Shown here piece after piece: positions 1 to 9,289 of a stretch of 64,000 bases of DNA. The position numbers were made by a program, and so were the translations under genes. The DNA lies in NCBI GenBank assembly GCA_029250885.1, contig JAQXEK010000079.1:1-64000 (forward strand), read 5' to 3'. This DNA is from Planctomycetota bacterium (lineage in GTDB: Bacteria > Planctomycetota > UBA1135 > GCA-002686595). The notes below the pieces were generated by a model that was not told the origin of the DNA, ran no database searches, and saw nothing but the letters and a program-made list of their open reading frames with translations. Position 1 is the stretch's first letter, and every line of letters begins with the position of its first letter.

Positions 1-2
1 TG

Positions 3-2939
3 GAGCAGATGGCCACCAACGTGACGGCGACTAACCCGATCTTCCCGACGACTCAATGGCCCGAACTGGCCATACTTCCGAACGGTGAGGCCGGCAACCA
101 CTATATCTTCGCTCGTTTCAACAGCGAAATCGACGTGGATTCGGTGCTTAGCGCTTCGCCCGGTGCAGTCGCCAACTCCAGCTTGTCCGGCACCATCACG
201 GTCCAGGCAACGGACCCGGTGACCCAGCAGACCACGGCGGTTCGGGGACGTGTCTTCATCAATGGATTTACCTACGCCGGCACGCCCAGTGGATCTCCTC
301 CTCTTCTCGAGTACCAGCAGTGGGTGGCTCTTGATGGCGCGGGTAACGTCACCGTTTTGCCAGTCAACGGCACGGAGACCCCCGGGTTCGGCTTCCCCGG
401 CACCGAGGGCATCGCCGCCTTCGCCGAGGCGGAAAAGATCGTGAGCCCCAACAGCATCCTCTTTGTGGTGGATTCCGACGAGGACCTTGAGACCCACGAG
501 ACCTTCCCCGCGGGCCAGCAGATCTCCATGCGCATCACCAACGGTGTGCGGGCGTCCAGTGGCAAGGCTCTGCTCGACGCGGGCCTAGCCTCTTCGACGG
601 TTGGCGCGGACACGATCGTTCCCGAAGTCTCCCAGTCGCCTCCTCCCTTCTCGATCCCGAGCATTACGCCGGGCAACGGCGAGCAGGGTGTAGACCCTCT
701 CCAGAACATCGTGGTGGAGTTTACGGAGCCCGTTCAACCCTTCACGATCGCTCCCCTGCCCTCGAACAACCCGCCGACCCTTGGTTCGGCTATCCAGGTT
801 CAGTTTGGACCATCGGCAACTCTGGTTGACGTTCCCTTTTTCGTGCAACCCCTGACGCCCTTTGACTTGACGCGCCTGCAGCTTCTGCCGGCCTTCAACT
901 TCCCTGGCGCAGGTCCTGTAGGTGACAGCTGTGGCCTATTCAACCGCATCTCTGTGACAGTCAACTCCGGGCAGTTCACGGACTTGAACTCAGTTTCGAA
1001 CTTGAACACGACAGGTATCAGTACCTTTTACCTAACGGGCAATGGTGCGGGCCTAGTCAACGCGCCCGTCGCACCGGATGCTATCTACGTGGCGCGCTTC
1101 GGTGCCAAGGTCTCTCTGTCGGTTATCGACATGAATGGAAACGGCGCAAGCACGGGTAACCCCGCCTTTGATGCCGAGACCCCCATGATTAAGGGCAACT
1201 CTTTGTACCCCTTGAACCCGAACGTGGCCCAGCAGGGCGGCGCTCTGTTCCCGCCCCTGACACCTGGGGCTTGTACTTTCAACGGGGGCTCCGCGGGTGT
1301 CTTCACTCTGACCCTCGACAGCAACCTTAGTAACCAACTGGCCGCCTCCCCCCTGTTCGAGTCGGTGGGTGACTTTATGCTCGGTCAGCCTCTGGATACC
1401 GTTTTTAACAACGGTCCTCCCCCCTTCGGCTGCCAAGCTGGTGGTGGCAACCTCTGCGCGACGACTGGTCTTAAGATCCCGACCCCTGTGGTCGTCGGTC
1501 TCAACACCCTTGGTCCGGCCCAGCCTGGGCAGTTCAGTACCGCGCCCTCCGGCGCCGGCAACCTGATCTCTTGGGCACCGCACCCCAACCCCCCGCCTCT
1601 GACCTTCCCGCCCCTGTGCGTGTCGCCTTTTATCGGCGGTCAAGAGCCGACGTCTGTGGATAGCCAAGCTCTCAACAGCAACCTCTTGGTCCCGGGCGCT
1701 TCTCCCCAAGGCAACCCCCTAGCGCAGATTCCGCCCCAAGGGATGCTCAACAAGGAGCAAAACGCCTTCTTCCAGGGTCCCTCGGCACCCCAGACCCAAG
1801 TTGGCTCCTGCCTTCCCTTTCAGATCCGCCAGCAGGTTGGCAACTACCTCTACGTGGTGGACCGAGTCCGCCGCGAGGTCGTTGTTCTTAACAGCAACCG
1901 CTTCAACGTGATCGACCGTATCTCGGTTTCGGACCCGACGTCCCTTGCGATGTCTCCCAACCTTAACTACCTCGCCGTGAGTAACCGCGGCTCGGGCACG
2001 GTGTCCTTTATTGATATCGATCCCAGCCAGCCCACCTTCCATGAGGTTGTAAAGACGACCCCCGTGGGCAAGGGCCCTGCCGGTATTGCTTGGGAGCCGA
2101 GCAACGAGGACATCCTCGTGACCAATGAACTCTCCAACAGCCTGTCGGTGATTTCAGCAACGTCCCTGGACGTTCGTAAGACGATCAGCAACCAGCTGTC
2201 ACAGCCGTTCGAGGTGGCGATCACCCCTCGTCAGGTCAACTTTGGCTTCAACCGCAACGTCTACTTCGCCTACATCATCAACCGCAACGGCAAGATGTCG
2301 ATCTTCGAGTCGGGTCCTGACGGGACCGGCGGCTGGGGCTTCGACGACGTGGTGGGGCAACCCTCACTCACCTTCCCGAACCCGAAGACGATTCAGCCGG
2401 ATCATATTGCCGTTCAGTCGGGCGTCTGGATCTGCCACGAGCAAGCTCTAGACCTTGAAGGCGAAATCGTGGGTCAAGTTGGAACCGGCGCTGTCTCGAA
2501 CATGGTGTTCGAGTCGACCCAGACTGGTCAGATCCCCCTCGGTGGTGGACCGCTTGCTTCCTTGGCGGGCAGGGATATCCAGTTCCGCATCGCCAACTCC
2601 TTTGGCGTGTCGACCTTGACCGGAACTCCCCAGGACATCGCCTTCGACAATATGCGTAACTTTGGTGGCACCCCAAACCCATTGATCTCCCAGTTCAGCG
2701 CCGGTACCCCTGTCGCGACGAACGGTAAGAACTTGATCCGCCAACAAGCCGGTATCGTGAACACAAACGAGCCCAGCTTCATGTTTTTAGCCGTGCCCAG
2801 CTCGAGCCAGGGAGGCGGCGTCATCGACGTCATCGACCTGAACACGAACCTGCGTCGCGACGTGGACCTCTACACCGCTGGTATTCAGTCCATCCCCGCC
2901 GATGGCGCGGCCCTAGTCATGGACTACTTCCGCCAGTAG
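3..2939 (+). CDS. Large secreted/surface protein with SbsA-type Ig-like domain and YVTN beta-propeller (5' end outside window)
   Basis: The frame is open to the left edge (two sense codons precede the first ATG at 9), so this is probably the C-terminal part of a longer protein. About 217-245 residues after that ATG, the segment SITPGNGEQGVDP followed by VEFTEPV fits the start of a bacterial Ig-like (Big_5/SbsA) domain. From about residue 610 to 800 there are propeller blades of the YVTN/LpqB-like kind (LYVVDRVRREVVVLNS, LAVSNRGSGTVSFIDID, ILVTNELSNSLSVIS). There is no catalytic motif. The role is likely structural or adhesive at the cell surface or in the periplasm; the exact function is unknown. 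The composition (Pro, Gly, Asn, Thr rich, few Lys) suits an exported protein. A strong hairpin terminator follows, so transcription ends here. Confidence 0.75.
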   Translation, partial: EQMATNVTATNPIFPTTQWPELAILPNGEAGNHYIFARFNSEIDVDSVLSASPGAVANSSLSGTITVQATDPVTQQTTAVRGRVFINGFTYAGTPSGSPPLLEYQQWVALDGAGNVTVLPVNGTETPGFGFPGTEGIAAFAEAEKIVSPNSILFVVDSDEDLETHETFPAGQQISMRITNGVRASSGKALLDAGLASSTVGADTIVPEVSQSPPPFSIPSITPGNGEQGVDPLQNIVVEFTEPVQPFTIAPLPSNNPPTLGSAIQVQFGPSATLVDVPFFVQPLTPFDLTRLQLLPAFNFPGAGPVGDSCGLFNRISVTVNSGQFTDLNSVSNLNTTGISTFYLTGNGAGLVNAPVAPDAIYVARFGAKVSLSVIDMNGNGASTGNPAFDAETPMIKGNSLYPLNPNVAQQGGALFPPLTPGACTFNGGSAGVFTLTLDSNLSNQLAASPLFESVGDFMLGQPLDTVFNNGPPPFGCQAGGGNLCATTGLKIPTPVVVGLNTLGPAQPGQFSTAPSGAGNLISWAPHPNPPPLTFPPLCVSPFIGGQEPTSVDSQALNSNLLVPGASPQGNPLAQIPPQGMLNKEQNAFFQGPSAPQTQVGSCLPFQIRQQVGNYLYVVDRVRREVVVLNSNRFNVIDRISVSDPTSLAMSPNLNYLAVSNRGSGTVSFIDIDPSQPTFHEVVKTTPVGKGPAGIAWEPSNEDILVTNELSNSLSVISATSLDVRKTISNQLSQPFEVAITPRQVNFGFNRNVYFAYIINRNGKMSIFESGPDGTGGWGFDDVVGQPSLTFPNPKTIQPDHIAVQSGVWICHEQALDLEGEIVGQVGTGAVSNMVFESTQTGQIPLGGGPLASLAGRDIQFRIANSFGVSTLTGTPQDIAFDNMRNFGGTPNPLISQFSAGTPVATNGKNLIRQQAGIVNTNEPSFMFLAVPSSSQGGGVIDVIDLNTNLRRDVDLYTAGIQSIPADGAALVMDYFRQ

Positions 2940-2978
2940 GCCTGAGCTCTCTGGGCCCAATGTTATGGGTCCTAGCTG

Positions 2979-3020
2979 TCGAGCTGTCGAATCTCTGGAT
3001 CCGACAGCTCGATTCTTTTT
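2979..3020 (+). terminator. Intrinsic terminator after the propeller protein
   Basis: An 11-bp perfect stem (2979-2989 with 3002-3012, core CGAGCTGTCG/CGACAGCTCG) has a 12-nt loop and is followed by a T-rich tract, TTCTTTTT (3013-3020). It lies 40 bases after the stop codon at 2939. It also argues that the methyltransferase downstream does not start at the ATG at 2965, because the terminator would then be inside its coding region. Confidence 0.85.
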
Positions 3021-3084
3021 GGCCTGGGTGGAAAAAGGCGTACCCGGAGTCGAGACTCTGGTCCACCTGAGTTATGGTCACGCC

Positions 3085-3777
3085 GTGCCTGATCCAGCTA
3101 CAGTCCAGTCCATGTTCGGCCGAATCGCCGGACGCTACGACCTGCTCAATCGCGTCCTCTCCGTCGGGATCGACCAAGCCTGGCGACGGGCCGCCGTACG
3201 TGCTGCCGGTGAGGTCTTTGGAAAGCACGGAATTGACCTGTGCTGCGGCACGGGAGACCTGTCCATCGCCTTCGAGAAGGCAGGCGCGAAGGTGGTCGGC
3301 TTGGACTTCACCCCCCAGATGCTGCCCATTGCCAGGCGCAAGGGCGACAAGCGTCCTGGACAAGTCTACTTTGGACAAGCGGATGCGCTGCAGGTGCCCG
3401 CTCGTTCAGACAGCGCTGACTTCTGCAGTGTAGCCTTTGGTATCCGTAACGTGGAAAACCGGACACGCTGCCTAGAGGAGATGGCCCGGGTAACCAAGCC
3501 AGGCGGTCGCGTGCTCGTGCTCGAATTCACCATGCCGCCTGGCCCGATGCTCGGATACCTGTACAGGACCTACTTCACGAAGGTCTTGCCCACCGTAGGC
3601 AAGATGGTCTCCAAGGACGACGACGCCTACAGCTATCTGCCCCGAACGGTCATGGCCTGGCCAGACCCTGTCACCTTCCAGGGAGAGCTTGAGCAGACTG
3701 GCCTGAAAGACTGCGGCTACCGGCTCTTGACCCGGGGTATTGCCGCCTTGCACTGGGGCACCGTTCCCCGCCCATGA
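3085..3777 (+). CDS. ubiE: UbiE/MenG demethylmenaquinone C-methyltransferase
   Basis: Class I SAM-dependent methyltransferase catalysing the C-methylation that completes the (mena)quinone ring. Family signatures are visible: FGRIAGRYDLLNRVLSVGID near the N-terminus, the SAM-binding motif LCCGTGDLSI, VGLDFTPQML, and the FGIRNV segment followed by RVTKPGGRVLVLEF. An ATG at 2965 exists in frame but would place the intrinsic terminator inside the gene. GTG 3085 gives about 230 residues, the usual family length, starting just before the conserved YDLLN region; GTG 3028 is an alternative. It overlaps the next gene by 4 bases (ATGA). With ubiX and ubiA downstream it forms a quinone biosynthesis cluster; in a menaquinone-only organism it would act as MenG. 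Confidence 0.9.
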   Translation: MPDPATVQSMFGRIAGRYDLLNRVLSVGIDQAWRRAAVRAAGEVFGKHGIDLCCGTGDLSIAFEKAGAKVVGLDFTPQMLPIARRKGDKRPGQVYFGQADALQVPARSDSADFCSVAFGIRNVENRTRCLEEMARVTKPGGRVLVLEFTMPPGPMLGYLYRTYFTKVLPTVGKMVSKDDDAYSYLPRTVMAWPDPVTFQGELEQTGLKDCGYRLLTRGIAALHWGTVPRP

Positions 3778-4646
3778 CCGGCGAAGAGGGAGGCTGGTTC
3801 GATCGGCTGTTCGGCCGCGAACGGGAGGACGAGGATCTAGAGCTCGACCTGGAAGAGCTCGAGGGATCGGCTCTGCGCCGCAGACTCTCTCTCTCGTGGC
3901 TTGCAATGCTCCCCCTGTTGGCGGTCTATGCCTTGGGTGCTCAAGCGTCGGCCGAGGCGGGGATCGCTACGCGCAACACATCCGAGCTCTTTCTCGGTCA
4001 GCTCTTGCGGGTCTTTGGCGGTCATGCGGAAGCCATTGGCCTAGTGCTTATCGGAATTCTTACTATCGCGGCATTTGCCCGGGCCAGCTCCTTGAACTGG
4101 CCTTTCGGCGAGGGAGTGCTCTGGACGATTCTTGAGGGTGCGGGCATCGGACTGGTCATGGGCCCGGTACTGCTCTTCGCCATTGGGCTCTTTCCCGAGT
4201 ACCTACCCGCCGAGCAGCTTGTAGCCCAGGGCGATGTCCCGGATCTCGCTCGAGTGGCCCTCGTTGTGGGTGGCGCGGCCTGGGAAGAGCTGCTGTTCCG
4301 CCTTGTCCTGTACTCCGCCCTGTTGGCCCTAGGCCGGGGGCTCTTGGAACACCTAGGTGCCGCCCAGCGGACCGCTAGACTTCCCGCAGAGCTCTTCGCG
4401 TGCATCTTGTCGTCCCTTGCGTTCTCGGCGTTCCACCTCGACGTCGTCATCGGCTGGATGGGCGGCGGTGGCGAGGACTTTGAGATGAGCGTCTTTGTCT
4501 GGCGCGCCGTCGCTGGCTTTCTCTTGGCCTTGATTGCGAGGTCCCGAGGCATCGGCGTTGCGGTTTGGGCCCATGCCGTCTTCAACGTCGGCTTGGCCCT
4601 GGGCGCGGGCCCCGGTGTTTTCCTGATGCGAGCCGGCGGGAGTTAG
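3774..4646 (+). CDS. CPBP-family intramembrane metalloprotease
   Basis: A 290-residue multi-spanning membrane protein of the CAAX protease/bacteriocin-processing (Abi/CPBP) family. Motif 1 is EExxxR at E171-E172-R176 (AWEELLFR), motif 2 the His of FSAFH at H221, and motif 3 is WAHAVFN with H267 and N271. These are the metal-binding and catalytic positions of the family, so the enzyme looks intact. The N-terminal 40 residues are very acidic (EDEDLELDLEELEG) and probably cytoplasmic, followed by a hydrophobic helix. Its ATG overlaps the ubiE stop, so the two are translationally coupled. The substrate is unknown. Confidence 0.85.
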   Translation: MTGEEGGWFDRLFGREREDEDLELDLEELEGSALRRRLSLSWLAMLPLLAVYALGAQASAEAGIATRNTSELFLGQLLRVFGGHAEAIGLVLIGILTIAAFARASSLNWPFGEGVLWTILEGAGIGLVMGPVLLFAIGLFPEYLPAEQLVAQGDVPDLARVALVVGGAAWEELLFRLVLYSALLALGRGLLEHLGAAQRTARLPAELFACILSSLAFSAFHLDVVIGWMGGGGEDFEMSVFVWRAVAGFLLALIARSRGIGVAVWAHAVFNVGLALGAGPGVFLMRAGGS

Positions 4647-4679
4647 GGCCAGACTCTCACGTTTAGGTCCGCCAAACGT

Positions 4680-4685
4680 TAGAAT
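4680..4685 (+). promoter_or_regulatory. Candidate -10 element of ubiX
   Basis: TAGAAT ends 7 bases before the ubiX ATG at 4693, which would place the transcription start at or next to the ATG and give a leaderless mRNA. No good -35 hexamer is visible 16-18 bases upstream, so this is only a candidate. Confidence 0.3.
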
Positions 4686-4692
4686 CAAGCCC

Positions 4693-5415
4693 ATGTCAAC
4701 CAACCCAGATCAGGCCCAAAGGCCAGAGTCCCAGCGCTCCCAGAGGGTATTCGTGGGGATCACCGGCGCCAGCGGCCACGCCTACGCACGAGGCCTGCTG
4801 ATCGCCCTTGCGGGTGCCGGTCTTAAGATTGACCTGGCCGTGACGAGCGCTGGCGCGAAGGTTCTCGACCACGAACAAGACGTGGTGGTGGAGCCCGACG
4901 GCTGTATACCATTAGAGCGCCTAGAGGCTTGGCTGGGCAAGGGAGCCGCGGCCGCGATTCGCATGTGGGGCACCGGCGAGATTGGCGCTCCTCCCGCATC
5001 GGGGACGGCCCTGGGTGCATCGGTCATTCTCTGTCCTTGTTCCATGGGAACCATGGCGCGGGTGGCTGCGGGCTTCTCCTCAAACCTAGTCGAGCGCGCC
5101 GCCGATGTGGCGATCAAGGAGAAGCGCCGGTTGATCGTCGTTCCAAGGGAGACGCCGGTCTCGGAGATACACCTAGAGAACATGCTGCGCTTGTCGCAGC
5201 TCGGAGCGACGCTTCTGCCAGCGAGCCCTGGCTTCTACCACAACCCAAAGACGATCGATGACCTTGTGGCCCATTTGGTCAGTAAGGTGCTCGACGCGGC
5301 GGGCATTGACACGAAGGCCAGCATACGCTGGGCGGGTCTAGATGGGGAGAGCCCCGAGCCACCCCCCGAGCCCGGCACCGAGCCGGTGCCTTACCCCGAG
5401 GGGGGGCGACCATGA
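4693..5415 (+). CDS. ubiX: UbiX-like flavin prenyltransferase
   Basis: Makes prenylated FMN, the cofactor of UbiD-type decarboxylases, from FMN and dimethylallyl phosphate. The N-terminal FMN-binding signature FVGITGASGHAYARG (from about residue 20), the CPCSMGTMARVAAG segment and the late block RRLIVVPRETPVSEIHLENMLRLSQLGA are characteristic. The 240 residues include a Pro/Glu-rich tail of about 25 residues not needed for the fold. It overlaps ubiA by 4 bases. No UbiD partner is in the window. In the futalosine menaquinone route this protein would correspond to the UbiX homologue MqnM. Confidence 0.9.
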   Translation: MSTNPDQAQRPESQRSQRVFVGITGASGHAYARGLLIALAGAGLKIDLAVTSAGAKVLDHEQDVVVEPDGCIPLERLEAWLGKGAAAAIRMWGTGEIGAPPASGTALGASVILCPCSMGTMARVAAGFSSNLVERAADVAIKEKRRLIVVPRETPVSEIHLENMLRLSQLGATLLPASPGFYHNPKTIDDLVAHLVSKVLDAAGIDTKASIRWAGLDGESPEPPPEPGTEPVPYPEGGRP

Positions 5416-6281
5416 AGCTTGCACGCTACTTCTCCATGGTGAAGTTCAGTCACTCGGTCTTTGCCCTACCGTTCGCCTTGATGGGTGCCTGGTTGGCTGC
5501 TCGGGGAGTGCCCGATGCCAGCACCCTTTGCGCTGTGGTCATTGCAGCCGTGGCAGCACGCACGGCAGCCATGGGCTTTAACCGAGTTGTGGATCGGCAC
5601 ATCGACGCCGCGAACCCGCGCACCCAAGATCGCGAGATTCCCGCAGGCGCCATCTCCGCCACCGGCGCTTGGACCCTAGTCGGCGTCGCCTCCGGGGTCT
5701 TTGTCGCTGTGGCCTTCTGGCTCAATTCCCTGTGCGGCATGTTGTCGCCCCTGGTCCTGGCCATACTGCTCGGCTACAGCTACGCCAAGCGTTTTACCAG
5801 CATGGTGCACCTCTGGCTCGGCGTGTCCCTAGGGCTTGCGCCCCTTGGCGCCTGGCTGGCCGTGCGCGGTGACTTCCAAGGCGACATCTTGCAGCCCTTG
5901 CTGCTTGCCGGCGCTGTGCTGACTTGGGTCGCGGGCTTCGACCTAATCTACTCCTGCCAGGACGCGGCCTTTGACAAGAGCCGCGGCTTGCACTCAATCC
6001 CCGCGCGTTTTGGGCGCGCCTTCTCCCTGCGCGCTTCGATCGCTTTGCATCTAGTCACTGTGACCGCCCTCGCTGGACTGGCCCACCGAGCAGACCTTGG
6101 CTGGATCTTCCTTGTGGCCATTGCTGTTGCCGCGGCCTTGCTGATTTGGGAGCACTCTATCGTGTCGCCCGATGACCTCAGCCGAGTCAACATGGCCTTC
6201 TTTACTTTGAACGGCTGGGTAGGTGTGGGGCTCTTCTTGGGTTGCGCCTTGGACCTGTCGCTTCTCGGGGCCGACGTCTAA
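5412..6281 (+). CDS. ubiA: UbiA-family prenyltransferase (UbiA/MqnP type)
   Basis: Integral membrane aromatic prenyltransferase that attaches a polyprenyl chain to a quinone precursor. The first Asp-rich motif is NRVVDRHID, NxxxDxxxD at N57, D61 and D65. The second is DLIYSCQDAAFD with D177 and D184, typical of the 4-hydroxybenzoate/MqnP subgroup. The length (289) and alternating hydrophobic segments fit 8-9 helices. It lies between ubiX (4-base overlap) and holA (1-base overlap, TAATG). The UbiX/UbiA/UbiE grouping plus a nucleosidase elsewhere in the window is compatible with futalosine-pathway menaquinone synthesis, which is inference only. Confidence 0.88.
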   Translation: MKLARYFSMVKFSHSVFALPFALMGAWLAARGVPDASTLCAVVIAAVAARTAAMGFNRVVDRHIDAANPRTQDREIPAGAISATGAWTLVGVASGVFVAVAFWLNSLCGMLSPLVLAILLGYSYAKRFTSMVHLWLGVSLGLAPLGAWLAVRGDFQGDILQPLLLAGAVLTWVAGFDLIYSCQDAAFDKSRGLHSIPARFGRAFSLRASIALHLVTVTALAGLAHRADLGWIFLVAIAVAAALLIWEHSIVSPDDLSRVNMAFFTLNGWVGVGLFLGCALDLSLLGADV

Positions 6282-7393
6282 TGGCGAAGAAGAAGGAAGC
6301 TTCGCCCTTGGTTCAGTTAAAGGACTTCGAGGCCAAACTCAGTTCCGCGAGCGCCCTACCGCGCATCACGATCCTGCGCGGCCAGGAGTCCTGGTTCCAC
6401 AACCGGGTGATCCGCTTACTGGCCGACAAGGCCACAGAGCTGGGGCTCGAGGTCAACCACCACGATCCGTCGGACCCTGACTTTGACGGGCGTGGACTCT
6501 TCGCGGACCTGCGGGGCGGCTCCCTCTTCGGATCCGCCATGGCGGTCATCGTGCGCAACACGGGCGACCTCTTGAAGCGCAATGGCGCCCAGGACTCAGA
6601 CCTGACCGCCCTGCTCATGACTTACATGGCGGGCACAACTCCCGCCGGCGCCGTCGTGATCCACGAGACGTCCCTGCGTGCCGACCACCGGCTAGTGAAG
6701 GCCGCCGCCAAGGCCGAAGGGGCCCTGTTCCACTTCCGCCGCCTAAACGACGCCACAGCGCCCTGGGCGCCCGACCCCCGCACAGTGGAGCTAGTCCAGT
6801 GGATTCGCATGCGGGCCGCCGAGAGGGGCCTCAAGCTGCGTCCTGAGGAGGCTGTGTTTCTGTCCTCGGCCGTAGGCAACGATCTGTCCGCCCTCGAGTC
6901 CGAGTTTGGCAAGCTTGCCGCTACGGGTACCGAGAACATGCTCAAGACAGTCGGCTGGCACGCTGGGGGTACGCCCTGGGATGTGGCGACTAAGGTGCTG
7001 TACGAGAAGTCCAGCACCGCGGTCGCCGCCGTGGAGGGGCTCTTCTCTCTGGGCTTCCAGGGCAAGGACAGCAAGCGCGTGCTCGATCCCTCGGCGCTGG
7101 TTGCGATGCTCACCACCAGCTTGATCAAGACCGTCCGCCAGGGCATCGCCGTGGGCGAGGCCAAGTCCTTCGGTATGGCGGGTCCCCAGGCCGCCGCTCT
7201 TGCGGGCATCGGCGGCGCACCGCGCACCGTGGCCACGAACCTGGAGAAGGCATCCAGCCGTCCGGTCAGGGAGTGGTCCCTCATGCTCGATGACCTCGTT
7301 GCCATGGAGCGCCGCATGAAGACCGGTGGCACGGTGGACGCCAACGACTTCGTGCTATTTACCCTAAAGTGGCGAACTCGCCGCCGCCGCTGA
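6281..7393 (+). CDS. holA: DNA polymerase III subunit delta (HolA)
   Basis: Clamp-loader subunit that opens the beta sliding clamp. The protein has 370 residues with the HolA arrangement: a degenerate AAA+ N-terminal region without a P-loop (ITILRGQESWFHNRVIRLL, then AVIVRNTGDLLK), a middle part with SAVGNDLSALESEFGKLA, which matches the conserved GND.s.L..El.KL of the family, and a C-terminal helical domain (MLTTSLIKTVRQG and later RRMKTGG). The ATG at 6281 overlaps the ubiA stop by one base; an upstream in-frame ATG at 6242 would overlap ubiA by 40 bases and is less likely. mutL begins 4 bases after its stop. Confidence 0.82.
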   Translation: MAKKKEASPLVQLKDFEAKLSSASALPRITILRGQESWFHNRVIRLLADKATELGLEVNHHDPSDPDFDGRGLFADLRGGSLFGSAMAVIVRNTGDLLKRNGAQDSDLTALLMTYMAGTTPAGAVVIHETSLRADHRLVKAAAKAEGALFHFRRLNDATAPWAPDPRTVELVQWIRMRAAERGLKLRPEEAVFLSSAVGNDLSALESEFGKLAATGTENMLKTVGWHAGGTPWDVATKVLYEKSSTAVAAVEGLFSLGFQGKDSKRVLDPSALVAMLTTSLIKTVRQGIAVGEAKSFGMAGPQAAALAGIGGAPRTVATNLEKASSRPVREWSLMLDDLVAMERRMKTGGTVDANDFVLFTLKWRTRRRR

Positions 7394-7396
7394 TCC

Positions 7397-9289
7397 ATGA
7401 CTCCGATTCCAAAAAACGAAGCTGTCATTTCCAAGCTGCCCCAGACGGTGGTCAACCAGATCGCCGCCGGTGAGGTGATCGAGCGCCCCGCCTCAGTGGT
7501 GAAGGAGCTGGTCGAGAACGCTATCGACGCCGGCGCCACGCGCATTCGCGTGGACCTGGAAGAGGGCGGCGTGCGTCTGGTGCGTGTGGTCGACGACGGT
7601 TGCGGTATGGGAGCAGCCGACCTAGAGCTGGTCTTTGCCGCCCACGCCACCAGCAAGCTGTTCACCCCCGATGACTTGGACCACATCGCAAGCCTCGGCT
7701 TCCGCGGCGAGGCCATGGCTTCTATCGGCTCCATAGCGAGGTGCCGCGTTATCTCGCGCACACCGGATAACGATGGCGACGCCTTTGGTATCGAAAACCA
7801 AGGCGGCGACATTGGGGAGGTGACCGCTTCGGGTGCAGCCCTCGGTACGACGATCGAGGTGCGCGACCTCTTCTATAACACCCCCGCCCGCCGCCGCTTC
7901 CTCAAGCGCACGTCGACGGAGTTGTCCCGCTGCTTGGATGTGATCCAGCGCCTAGCCCTAGCCCACGAGGGCATCGGCTTCGTCGCGACCCACGATGGCA
8001 GGCGTCTGTACGATGTGGACCCGGAGATGGATCTTCTCGGCCGTGTGCGCAGGACCTTCGGCGCCGAGCTCGCCGAGAGCCTGGTTCCCGTCACCTACGT
8101 CGAGAACGAGGACGGCACCGGGATGCGACTGGAGGGCTTTGTCGCACCGCCGCGCTTCTCTCGCCGGGATACGTCGCGCCTGATGTGGTTCCTCAACGGG
8201 CGATTCCTGCGGGACAAACTGCTGCACCGCGTGCTGAAAGAGGGGTACCGCGGCTTCCTCGAGCACACGCGCCAGCCCGTGGCCTTCCTGCGCCTGTCAA
8301 TGAATCCCGCCCTGGTGGATGTGAACGTGCACCCGACCAAGAGCGAGGTCCGCTTCCGCGAGGGGCGGCGTCTCTTCGGTACCTTGGTAAAGGTGCTGCG
8401 CGAGGCCGTGGCGTCCACGGACATCGCTACGCCCGGTGCGCAACTCGTGGACCGCGTCTTGACCCGTGAGCAGCGCGAGAACCCTGACCAGGCCTGGCTG
8501 CCAGTCTCAGGCGCGAGCCCACCAAAGCCCGCAGGCGTGGTCTATCCTTGGGATAGGGGCAACCAAGATCAGGCCGGATCAATCGCTGAGCAGCCCACCA
8601 CGAGTTCCTTCGCCGAAGCTTTCCAGCATGCCGCCGCCGCTCCGGGTGCAGGCCAGACTCCGCGGGAGCAGTCCCAGGATTGGGCCGCCACGGACGATCT
8701 GCGCGGGCCCTACTTGCAGGTGGACAAGACCTATCTCGTGCGCGCCATCGCCGACGGTTTCGAGGTCATCGACCAGCACGCCCTGCACGAGCGCTTGACC
8801 TATGAGTTGCTGCTGCTGGACATGCGCGAGGGTAAGATGCAGACCCAGGGACTCTTGGTCCCGGAGATGCTCGAGTTCTCCCGCTCCGAGGTCAAGCTGA
8901 TCGGCCAACACGTAGATTCGATCAAGAGCCTCGGGGTCGACCTAGCCGTCTTCGGTCCGACGACCATTGCGGTGCACGGAATCCCGGGCCGCATGCGCCG
9001 CCCCGGCGTTAAGGCGATCGGCGGCATCGAGGGCATCGTCGAGGATTTGGTAAATGCGATCGAAGAGACCGGCAAGCCGCCCAGTGCCGAGGACGTGGTC
9101 GAAGAGGTGCTGCACCGCATGGCCTGCCGATCGTCGGTCATGGCTGGGGACAGCCTGACCCAGGACGAGATCCACTCGCTGCTGGTTCGCGCCCGCGAGC
9201 TCGGGTGTGACCAGACCTGCCCGCACTCGCGCCCGACCCGGGTGCGCTTCACGGTGGACGACCTCGAGCGGGCCTTCCACCGCAAGTAG
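7397..9289 (+). CDS. mutL: DNA mismatch repair protein MutL with endonuclease motifs
   Basis: Couples MutS mismatch recognition to strand incision. The N-terminal GHKL ATPase is complete: IAAGEVIERPASVVKELVENAIDAGA, DDGCGM, and HATSKL followed by SLGFRGEA. The C-terminal domain carries the metal-binding endonuclease motif DQHA(x)2E(x)4E starting at D459, ACR at 576-578, and a CPHSRP motif at 608-613 (CPHGRP in most relatives). This suggests the nicking-competent MutL type of bacteria that lack MutH. The linker (about residues 360-430) is Pro/Ala-rich as usual. It closes the plus-strand operon and abuts the convergent gene directly (stops at 9289 and 9290), with no visible terminator. Confidence 0.95.
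   Translation: MTPIPKNEAVISKLPQTVVNQIAAGEVIERPASVVKELVENAIDAGATRIRVDLEEGGVRLVRVVDDGCGMGAADLELVFAAHATSKLFTPDDLDHIASLGFRGEAMASIGSIARCRVISRTPDNDGDAFGIENQGGDIGEVTASGAALGTTIEVRDLFYNTPARRRFLKRTSTELSRCLDVIQRLALAHEGIGFVATHDGRRLYDVDPEMDLLGRVRRTFGAELAESLVPVTYVENEDGTGMRLEGFVAPPRFSRRDTSRLMWFLNGRFLRDKLLHRVLKEGYRGFLEHTRQPVAFLRLSMNPALVDVNVHPTKSEVRFREGRRLFGTLVKVLREAVASTDIATPGAQLVDRVLTREQRENPDQAWLPVSGASPPKPAGVVYPWDRGNQDQAGSIAEQPTTSSFAEAFQHAAAAPGAGQTPREQSQDWAATDDLRGPYLQVDKTYLVRAIADGFEVIDQHALHERLTYELLLLDMREGKMQTQGLLVPEMLEFSRSEVKLIGQHVDSIKSLGVDLAVFGPTTIAVHGIPGRMRRPGVKAIGGIEGIVEDLVNAIEETGKPPSAEDVVEEVLHRMACRSSVMAGDSLTQDEIHSLLVRARELGCDQTCPHSRPTRVRFTVDDLERAFHRK

Noticed and set aside
2965-3084. Upstream in-frame ATG extension of ubiE
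   Set aside because: It would put the strong intrinsic terminator inside the gene, and the extra residues have no counterpart in the family.
6622-7812. 396-residue minus-strand open frame
   Set aside because: It is antisense to holA and the mutL N-terminus, both supported by motifs; its composition (Ser, Arg, Pro) is typical of a mirror frame.
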